Shown here one piece after another: positions 57,704 to 64,000 of a stretch of 64,000 bases of DNA. Each line of letters begins with the position of its first letter. Within the stretch, counting starts at the first letter, position 1. The position numbers were made by a program, and so were the translations under genes. This DNA is from Bradyrhizobium sp. SZCCT0148. Its GTDB lineage: Bacteria; Pseudomonadota; Alphaproteobacteria; Rhizobiales; Xanthobacteraceae. The notes under the pieces were generated by a model. That model saw only the letters and a list, made by a program, of their open reading frames with translations, ran no database searches and was not told the origin of the DNA. The stretch covers positions 248,001 through 312,000 of the forward strand of contig NZ_JAFCKT010000005.1 in the NCBI RefSeq assembly GCF_018129985.1. Direction: 5' to 3'.

Positions 57704-59442
57704 GCACTGCGACTCCGGCCAAGCCTACGGAACCCTGGCGCCAGCGGCTGATCCGCAGCCTGCTCTACGGGCGCAACGTCGATCGCGCCGCCAAGGCGCG
57801 CGCACGCGTGGGTCTCGCCATGCTCGCTTTCGCTTCGGTCTACGCCCTGATCGGCGGCCGGCTCGTGATGTTTGCAATCGGCGCCGATGCCCACGGCGCA
57901 CGCCGCGCCGCGGCGCAGGAGGTGGTGGCGACAGCACGGCCCGACATCGTCGACCGCAACGGCGCCATCCTTGCGACCGACGTCAAGGCGGCGAGCCTGT
58001 TCGGCGAGCCGCGCCGCATCATCGACAAGGATGAGGCAATCGAGCTTCTCACCGCAACCGTGCCCGACCTCGATGAGGCCGAGGTGCGCGAGCGCCTGAG
58101 GACACGCAAGGGCTTCGTCTGGCTCAAGCGCGAGGTCACGGCGCAGCAACAGCAGGCCATCCACAAGCTCGGCATTCCCGGCATCGGCTTTCTGCGCGAG
58201 AACAAGCGCGTCTATCCGACCGGCAACGAAGTTGCCCACCTCATAGGTCTCGTCAACATCGACAACCAGGGCATCGCCGGCATCGAGAAGTGGCTCGACA
58301 ATCAAGGTCTCGCCGATCTCCACCGCGCGGGCTTTGCTACAGACCGGCTGCAAAAGCCGATCGAGCTCTCGGTCGATCTGCGCGTCGAGCACGCGCTGCG
58401 CGACGAATTGCTTAAGGCCAAGGACAAGTTCCACGCCAAAGCCGCGTCCGGCATCGTCTCCAACGTGAAGACCGGCGAAATCGTCGCAATGGTCTCGCTG
58501 CCGGACTTCGATCCGAACAACCCGAAGGAAGCGCACGACCCCGACCGTATCAACCGCCTGACCACCGGCGTCTACGAGATGGGCTCGACGTTCAAGGCGT
58601 TCACGCTGGCGATGGCGCTCGATTCCGGCAAGATCAACCTGAACACGATGTGGGACGCGCGCGGAAACCTGCACTACGGCAAGTTCACCATCCACGACAG
58701 CCATCCGCTCGGGCGTTTCATCAACACCAAGGAAGTCTTCACCTACTCGTCCAACATCGGCGCGGCGCGGATCGCGCTGGGGCAGGGCGTCGAGGCGCAC
58801 AAGGCGTTCCTCGCCAAGATGGGACAGCTGACCCGTCTCCGCACCGAGCTGCCGGAGAGCGCGGCGCCGCTGATCCCGCGGCGCTGGAGCGAGCTCAACA
58901 CCGTCACCGCCGCGTTCGGCCAGGGCCTGTCTGTGGCACCGCTGCAGGCCGTGATGGGCATCAACGCCCTGGTGAACGGCGGCTATCTGATTCCGCCGAC
59001 CTTCATGAAGCGCACGCCGGAAGAGGCCGCAGCATTGGCCAAGCGAGTCGTCAGAACGGACACCAGCGACAAGATGCGGTATCTCATGCGGCTCAACGCC
59101 GAGATCGGTACGGCCAAGACCGCAGACGTCAAGGGTTATTACGTCGGCGGCAAGACAGGCACGTCCGAGAAGGTCATTAACGGCCGCTACGCCAAGAAGC
59201 GCGTGCTCAATTCGTTCACCGCGATTCTGCCCTGCGACGATCCAAAATATCACGTCCTGATCATGCTGGACGAGCCGCAGGCGCTCCCCGAAACGCACGG
59301 TTTCATTACGTCCGGCTGGAACGCGGTGCCGACCGGCGGCAAGGTGATCGAGCGGATTGCGCCGCTTCTGGGCGTCGAGCCGCGGTTCGACCTGCCGCCT
59401 GCGGACCGCCTTATTCTTGCAGCATCCAGGACAACCCAGTAA
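57700..59442 (+). CDS. ftsI: Division-specific transpeptidase FtsI (PBP3)
   Basis: A 580-residue penicillin-binding protein for septal cross-linking. After one membrane segment (VGLAMLAFASVYALIGGRLVMF) come the dimerisation domain (RPDIVDRNGAILATDV) and the transpeptidase domain. Active site Ser296 is in EMGSTFKAF, the second motif is SSN in TYSSNIGAARIA and the third KTGT at Lys485. The start overlaps the ftsL stop (ATGA). 80 bp precede murE. Confidence 0.97.
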   Translation: MSTATPAKPTEPWRQRLIRSLLYGRNVDRAAKARARVGLAMLAFASVYALIGGRLVMFAIGADAHGARRAAAQEVVATARPDIVDRNGAILATDVKAASLFGEPRRIIDKDEAIELLTATVPDLDEAEVRERLRTRKGFVWLKREVTAQQQQAIHKLGIPGIGFLRENKRVYPTGNEVAHLIGLVNIDNQGIAGIEKWLDNQGLADLHRAGFATDRLQKPIELSVDLRVEHALRDELLKAKDKFHAKAASGIVSNVKTGEIVAMVSLPDFDPNNPKEAHDPDRINRLTTGVYEMGSTFKAFTLAMALDSGKINLNTMWDARGNLHYGKFTIHDSHPLGRFINTKEVFTYSSNIGAARIALGQGVEAHKAFLAKMGQLTRLRTELPESAAPLIPRRWSELNTVTAAFGQGLSVAPLQAVMGINALVNGGYLIPPTFMKRTPEEAAALAKRVVRTDTSDKMRYLMRLNAEIGTAKTADVKGYYVGGKTGTSEKVINGRYAKKRVLNSFTAILPCDDPKYHVLIMLDEPQALPETHGFITSGWNAVPTGGKVIERIAPLLGVEPRFDLPPADRLILAASRTTQ

Positions 59443-59522
59443 TCAATCGGGTGGGCCGCAGCCGCTGCTGAGTCGGGGATTTCCCTCGAAATTCGGCTCT
59501 CCGGTAAGGCCACTGGAAGACC

Positions 59523-60980
59523 ATGAAGCTGCGCGACCTCCTAGGCCATGACGCCGCGATCGAGCCCGCCATTGCGGCGCTCGAGGCGACTGGCCTTGCG
59601 CTCGACAGCCGCGCGGTCAAGGCCGGCGATCTCTTCTTCGCACTTGCGGGCAGCAAGACCGACGGGGCGCGCTTCATCGACGCCGCGGTGGCCGCAGGCG
59701 CCGTGGCTGTCGTGGGTGACCATGCGCCGGCGACGAACAAGGTGCCGTTCATCACCGTCGCCAATCCGCGCCGCGCGCTGGCGCTGGCCGCGGCGAGATT
59801 CTTCCCGTCGCAGCCCGCGACGATCGCCGCGGTGACCGGCACCAGCGGCAAGACCTCGGTTGCGGCGTTCGCGCGCCAGATATGGGAGCGGCTGGGCCAT
59901 GCCTCCGCGAGCATCGGCACCATCGGCCTCGTCTCGCCCAAACGGACAGTCTATGGCTCACTGACCACGCCGGATCCGATCGCGCTGCACCGGCAGATCG
60001 ACGAGATCGCGCGCGACGGCGTGACGCATCTCGCCTTCGAAGCATCGTCGCACGGGCTCGACCAATATCGCCTCGACGGCGTGCGAGTCTCCGCCGGAGG
60101 CTTCACCAATCTCTCGCGCGACCACATGGATTATCATCCGACCGTTGCGCATTACCTTGCGGCAAAGCTTCGTCTGTTCCGCGAACTGATCCAACCCGGA
60201 GGCGCGGCGGTGATCTCGGCCGATCATGATTGCTCGGCGGAGGCGATTGAGGCGGCGACATCGCGCGGCCTGCGCGTGATGGCGGTCGGCCGCAAGGGCA
60301 ACGGGGCCGGCGCAGGCATCCGTCTTGGCGGCGCCACAGTGGAAGGTTTTTCACAAGTCCTTGAGCTCGAGCATTGCGGCAGGCGGTATGCGATCCGACT
60401 GCCGCTGGTCGGCGAGTTCCAGATCGAGAACGCGCTGGTGTCGGCGGGCCTTGCGGTCGGCACCGGCAGCGACGCCGCCGATGTATTTGCCAGCCTCGAA
60501 CATCTTGAAGGCGCCAAGGGCCGGCTCGAGCGCGTCGGCGAGCGCAACGGCGCGCCGATCTTCGTCGACTACGCGCACAAGCCCGATGCGCTCGCGAAGG
60601 CACTGCAGGCGCTGCGGCCCTACGCGAAACGAAAGCTTGTCGTCGTGTTCGGCGCCGGCGGCGACCGCGATGCCGGCAAGCGCCCTATCATGGGCGAGAT
60701 CGCGGCCGAGAACGCCGATCGCGTCATCATCACCGACGACAATCCGCGCAGCGAGAAGCCCGAAGCCATTCGCGCCGAAATCCTCGCAACCGCCAAGGGC
60801 GCCCGCGAGATCGGCGACCGTGCTGCGGCCATCCGAACCGCGATCGAGGAGTTGCAGGAAGGCGATGCATTGCTCGTTGCCGGCAAGGGCCACGAGACCG
60901 GACAGATCGTCGGCGGCGAGGTTCTGCCCTTCAGTGATCACGAGGCGGTCGCCGCCGCATTAGCGTCGGGGGTTGCATGA
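59523..60980 (+). CDS. murE: UDP-MurNAc-tripeptide synthetase MurE (meso-DAP adding)
   Basis: A 485-residue cytoplasmic Mur ligase. The N-terminal UDP-binding domain (LDSRAVKAGDLFFALAG) precedes the ATP loop VTGTSGKTSVAAF, the FEASSHGLDQYRLDGV motif and the C-terminal DNPRSE, whose Arg selects meso-diaminopimelate. It adds the third amino acid of the stem peptide. GGAAG before the ATG; overlaps murF by 4 bp. Confidence 0.97.
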   Translation: MKLRDLLGHDAAIEPAIAALEATGLALDSRAVKAGDLFFALAGSKTDGARFIDAAVAAGAVAVVGDHAPATNKVPFITVANPRRALALAAARFFPSQPATIAAVTGTSGKTSVAAFARQIWERLGHASASIGTIGLVSPKRTVYGSLTTPDPIALHRQIDEIARDGVTHLAFEASSHGLDQYRLDGVRVSAGGFTNLSRDHMDYHPTVAHYLAAKLRLFRELIQPGGAAVISADHDCSAEAIEAATSRGLRVMAVGRKGNGAGAGIRLGGATVEGFSQVLELEHCGRRYAIRLPLVGEFQIENALVSAGLAVGTGSDAADVFASLEHLEGAKGRLERVGERNGAPIFVDYAHKPDALAKALQALRPYAKRKLVVVFGAGGDRDAGKRPIMGEIAAENADRVIITDDNPRSEKPEAIRAEILATAKGAREIGDRAAAIRTAIEELQEGDALLVAGKGHETGQIVGGEVLPFSDHEAVAAALASGVA

Positions 60981-62356
60981 GCGCGCCGATATGGACGGTT
61001 GCCGAAGTGGCGCGCGCGCTGGGCGCGGACGGATCATTCGCGGACACCCCGATCGATTTCGTCACCCAGGACAGCCGGCTGGTGAAGCCGGGCAGCCTGT
61101 TCGTGGCGCTGAGCGGCACGCCGAGCGGCGGCTTCGTCTCGGCCTTTGCCAGCGCGCGCGACGGCTGGGAGTTCGCGGACAAGGCGGAAGCCTCGGGCGC
61201 GGTCGCGATGATCGTGCCGCACGAGATCGCCGGTATCCGGATTCCGCAGATCGTCGTCAAGGACACGCTCATCGACGGCCTGTGGGCCCTCGCCCGCGCC
61301 GCTCGCGCGCGTTTCCACGGGCCTGTGATCGGGCTCACCGGCAGCGCCGGCAAGACCAGCACCAAGGAATTTTTGGCGGCCTATCCAAACGCCTATGCGA
61401 GCCCGTCCAGCTTCAACAATTTCTGGGGCGTGCCGCTGACGCTGTGCAATGCGCGGCCGGATGCCAGCCTCTGGGTCGTCGAGATGGGCATGAACCAGAA
61501 GGGCGAGATCGCGCGGCTCAGCGAATTGACCAGGCCCACCGTCGCGCTCGTCGTCAACGTTCAACCCGTGCATCTGGAAAAGCTCGGCTCGCTCGAAGCC
61601 ATCCGCCGCGAGAAGGTGTCGATCGCGCTCGGCCTGCCCGAGCATGGCGTGCTGGTGCTGCCCGCCGGGCTCAAGGCATCCGAATGGAAGGGCAAGGTGG
61701 TGCGCTTCGGCGAGCATGCCGAGGTGCACGAGGTCGCGCACGCGCCGCATGGCGAGAGCTGGCAGGTCGTGGCCATGATCGGCAAGAAAGAGATCGCCTT
61801 CAGCCTGACGCCGGGGGCGCCGCACCGCGTGCAGAATGCGCTGGCGGCGCTCGCCGCGATCCGTGCGGCCCATCTCGATCCGGCGACGCTCGCAATCAAG
61901 CTCGACCGGGTCGGCATCATGACCGGCCGTGGGGTCGAGCAGGCTGTCGGCGGCATCACCGTGATCGACGACAGTTTCAACGGCAATCCGGCCAGCGTAG
62001 CGGCTGCGCTGCAAAGCCTGCAGGCGCGTCATATGAGCGGCGGCCGCCGCATTGCGGTGCTCGGCGACATGCTGGAGCTGGGCGATGATGCGCCGGACTA
62101 TCACACCGGCCTTGCCAAGCATCTCGACGGGATCGACGGCGTCTACTGCGTCGGCCCTCTGATGCGCCATCTCTATGACGTGCTCCCGGCCGGCATGGGC
62201 CTCGGCTGGCACGACGATCCCGCCACGCTGAAGCCGAGTGAGGTCGCGAACCTGCTGAAGGCAGGCGACGTCGTGGTTGTCAAGGGCAGCAAGAAGATGT
62301 TCTGGGTCAACAAGTTTGTGCCGGGCCTGATGGCCGCCTTGCAGGCAAAGGCGTAA
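60977..62356 (+). CDS. murF: UDP-MurNAc-tripeptide:D-Ala-D-Ala ligase MurF
   Basis: A 459-residue Mur ligase that completes the pentapeptide. DSRLVKPGSLFVAL, the ATP loop GLTGSAGKTSTKEFLAA, the NNFWGVPLTLCNA and VVEMGMNQKGEIARL motifs, and the late VIDDSFNGNPASVAAAL and VLGDMLELGD are all diagnostic. Translation is coupled to murE (ATGA). Confidence 0.97.
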   Translation: MSAPIWTVAEVARALGADGSFADTPIDFVTQDSRLVKPGSLFVALSGTPSGGFVSAFASARDGWEFADKAEASGAVAMIVPHEIAGIRIPQIVVKDTLIDGLWALARAARARFHGPVIGLTGSAGKTSTKEFLAAYPNAYASPSSFNNFWGVPLTLCNARPDASLWVVEMGMNQKGEIARLSELTRPTVALVVNVQPVHLEKLGSLEAIRREKVSIALGLPEHGVLVLPAGLKASEWKGKVVRFGEHAEVHEVAHAPHGESWQVVAMIGKKEIAFSLTPGAPHRVQNALAALAAIRAAHLDPATLAIKLDRVGIMTGRGVEQAVGGITVIDDSFNGNPASVAAALQSLQARHMSGGRRIAVLGDMLELGDDAPDYHTGLAKHLDGIDGVYCVGPLMRHLYDVLPAGMGLGWHDDPATLKPSEVANLLKAGDVVVVKGSKKMFWVNKFVPGLMAALQAKA

Positions 62357-62441
62357 ACTGCTTGGAAGGCGCCGTTCCCGAATCCCACCCTTTGCGGCGC
62401 GCTGCCGTCGTTTCCCAGGTCGCGCGATAGGACCCGTCTGA

Positions 62442-63545
62442 ATGTTTTACTGGCTGATCGACCTTTCCAACACATTCACGGGCCTCGGTGCCGTTCGCAC
62501 CTTCTTGAACGTGTTCCGCTACATCACCTTCCGCACCGGTGGCGCCGTCGTCACCGGCGCGCTGTTCGTGTTCCTGTTCGGGCCCTGGATCATCGATCAT
62601 CTGCGCATCCGCCAGGGCAAGGGCCAGCCGATCCGGGCCGACGGTCCGCAATCGCATCTGTCCAAGAAGGGCACGCCCACGATGGGCGGGTTGATGATCC
62701 TGTCCGGCCTCACGGTCGGTACGGTGCTGTGGGCCAATCCGCTCAATCCCTATGTCTGGATCGTGCTGGCGGTGACGCTCGGCTTCGGCTTCGTCGGCTT
62801 CTATGACGACTACCTCAAGGTGACCAAGCAGACGACGACCGGCTTCGGCAGCAAGCTGCGCCTGCTGATCGAGGCGGCGATCGCGCTGGTGGCGTGCTAC
62901 GCGCTGGTGCGGTTGAACCGCGATCCCGCATCGACCGCGCTGACGATTCCCTTCCTGAAGGACACCGTGCTGCATTTCGGCTGGTTCTTCGTCATCTTCG
63001 GCGCCTTCGTCATCGTCGGCTCCGGCAACGCGGTGAACCTCACCGACGGTCTCGACGGCCTTGCCATCGTTCCCGTGATGATCGCGACCGCGAGCTTCGC
63101 GATGATCGCCTATCTCGCCGGCAACGCGGTGTTCGCCGAATATCTGCAGATCAAATATGTCGCCGGCACCGGCGAGCTCGCGGTGCTCTGCGGCGCGCTG
63201 TTGGGCGCCGGCCTCGGTTTCCTCTGGTTCAACGCGCCGCCGGCCTCGATCTTCATGGGCGACACCGGCTCGCTTGCGCTCGGCGGCATGCTGGGCGCCA
63301 TCGCGGTCGCGGTGAAGCACGAGATCGTGCTCGCGGTGATCGGCGGCCTGTTCGTGCTCGAGGCGGTCTCCGTCATCGTGCAGGTGGTATCGTTCAAGCT
63401 CACCGGCAAGCGCATCTTCCGGATGGCGCCGATCCATCATCATTTCGAGCAGCTTGGCTGGACCGAGCCGCAGATCGTGATCCGCTTCTGGATCATCTCG
63501 GTGATGCTGGCGCTCGCCGGCCTGTCGACGCTGAAGCTGCGGTGA
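62442..63545 (+). CDS. mraY: Phospho-MurNAc-pentapeptide transferase MraY
   Basis: A 367-residue polytopic enzyme with about ten membrane segments that makes lipid I. Signatures are QSHLSKKGTPTMGGL, FYDDYLKVTKQ with the catalytic Asp pair, GSGNAVNLTDGLDGLAI, FMGDTGSLALGG and RMAPIHHHFEQLGW, the metal and uridine sites. AGGA before the ATG. 85 bp separate it from murF. Confidence 0.98.
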   Translation: MFYWLIDLSNTFTGLGAVRTFLNVFRYITFRTGGAVVTGALFVFLFGPWIIDHLRIRQGKGQPIRADGPQSHLSKKGTPTMGGLMILSGLTVGTVLWANPLNPYVWIVLAVTLGFGFVGFYDDYLKVTKQTTTGFGSKLRLLIEAAIALVACYALVRLNRDPASTALTIPFLKDTVLHFGWFFVIFGAFVIVGSGNAVNLTDGLDGLAIVPVMIATASFAMIAYLAGNAVFAEYLQIKYVAGTGELAVLCGALLGAGLGFLWFNAPPASIFMGDTGSLALGGMLGAIAVAVKHEIVLAVIGGLFVLEAVSVIVQVVSFKLTGKRIFRMAPIHHHFEQLGWTEPQIVIRFWIISVMLALAGLSTLKLR

Positions 63546-63553
63546 TCCCCTCG

Positions 63554-64000
63554 ATGATCCCGGTCACGTCCTTTGCCGGCAAGACCGTCGCGGTGTTCGG
63601 CCTCGGCGGCTCGGGGCTTGCCTCCTGCCACGCGCTGAAGGCCGGTGGGGCCGAGGTGATCGCGGCGGACGACAATGCCGAGAATGTCGCCAAGGCCGTA
63701 CAGGCCGGCTTCATCACCGCCGATCTGCGCAATGTGTCCTGGGCGAATTTTGCTGCCCTCGTGCTCGCGCCCGGCGTGCCGCTCACCCATCCGGCGCCGC
63801 ACTGGAGCGTGCTGAAGGCGCGCGAGGCAGGCGTCGAGGTGATCGGCGACATAGAGCTGTTCTGCCGCGAGCGACGCCGCCACGCACCGAACGCGCCGTT
63901 CGTCGCCATCACCGGCACCAACGGCAAATCGACCACGACGGCGCTGATCGCGCATCTCACCAAGGTCGCGGGCTACGATACCCAGATGGGCGGCAATATC
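63554..64000 (+). CDS. murD: UDP-MurNAc-L-alanine:D-glutamate ligase MurD (partial, runs off the end)
   Basis: The first 149 codons of MurD. The start region FAGKTVAVFGLGGSGLASCHAL is the N-terminal Rossmann fold, LAPGVPLTHP follows, and the ATP loop ITGTNGKSTTTALI is near the window end. The ATG at 63,554 is used; a GTG at 63,542 overlapping the mraY stop would add four residues. The rest lies outside the window, where the dcw cluster is expected to continue (ftsW, murG and others). Confidence 0.96.
   Translation, partial: MIPVTSFAGKTVAVFGLGGSGLASCHALKAGGAEVIAADDNAENVAKAVQAGFITADLRNVSWANFAALVLAPGVPLTHPAPHWSVLKAREAGVEVIGDIELFCRERRRHAPNAPFVAITGTNGKSTTTALIAHLTKVAGYDTQMGGNI

Noticed and set aside
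1..64000. CRISPR array, tRNA genes, insertion sequences, prophage or integrative element
   Set aside because: No regularly spaced repeats, no tRNA-like cloverleaf, and no transposase, integrase or phage-type frames were found by reading both strands.

Overview
The window looks like chromosomal DNA of an alphaproteobacterium of the Bradyrhizobium / Nitrobacteraceae type. This rests on high GC with strong third-position GC bias, many solute-binding-protein ABC importers, a DUF4403/DUF2147/DUF6665/DUF983 gene set, a bacterial phosphatidylethanolamine N-methyltransferase, and several families of short, highly palindromic intergenic repeats. It is ordinary chromosome rather than a mobile island: I see no transposase, integrase, phage gene, tRNA, CRISPR array or plasmid function. 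Layout: 0.1-5.7 kb holds a hypothetical gene and a thiamine operon (thiO-thiS-thiG-thiE-thiC, minus strand) headed by a TPP riboswitch. 5.7-10.5 kb holds a lytic transglycosylase, a small zinc-ribbon protein, an OmpR-type two-component system and two envelope or hypothetical proteins. 10.5-16.5 kb holds an orphan branched-chain-type binding protein and a polyamine-type ABC importer operon (A-D-B-C order, minus strand). 16.9-23.1 kb holds DUF4403, a beta-propeller protein, a frameshifted TPR/winged-helix regulator, a DUF899 thioredoxin-like protein with a coupled membrane protein, cytochrome c and an L,D-transpeptidase. 23.3-29.2 kb is rich in lipid and glycolipid genes: a GT4 mannosyltransferase-like protein, PmtA, a membrane protein, a GSAM-like aminotransferase, phosphatidylserine decarboxylase and a Nudix hydrolase. 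29.3-34.4 kb holds envelope proteins: FecR, two divergent DUF2147 paralogues, a 27-residue membrane microprotein and an extensin-like lipoprotein. 34.8-40.6 kb holds a likely sigma-54-driven nitrogen-compound uptake and hydrolysis cluster (M20 deacylase, permease, binding protein, amidase, Crp/Fnr regulator). 40.6-48.2 kb is a drug-efflux neighbourhood: TetR with EmrAB-type pump, then an ABC exporter and a MATE pump. 48.2-55.8 kb holds O-antigen ligase, TauE/SafE, a PdxR/MocR regulator, DUF983, RNase P RNA, an ECF42-type sigma factor with its DGPF partner, and AmiD amidase. 56.3-64 kb is the start of the dcw cluster: rsmH, ftsL, ftsI, murE, murF, mraY and partial murD. The observation I rate highest lies upstream of the ABC exporter at 44.87 kb. 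There a well-spaced promoter, a 24-codon reading frame with a good ribosome-binding site, and a hairpin followed by six Ts stand in order, which is the layout of ribosome-mediated transcription attenuation. Other leads are a -24/-12 promoter before the 34.8 kb cluster, intra-operonic palindromic repeats in the thiamine and polyamine operons, a TPP riboswitch whose P1 helix contains the Shine-Dalgarno region, a TetR palindrome that supplies both -35 boxes of a divergent promoter, and a 21-bp-phased direct repeat beside the MocR-type regulator. All functional names are from reading motifs and recalling families; no database search was run.
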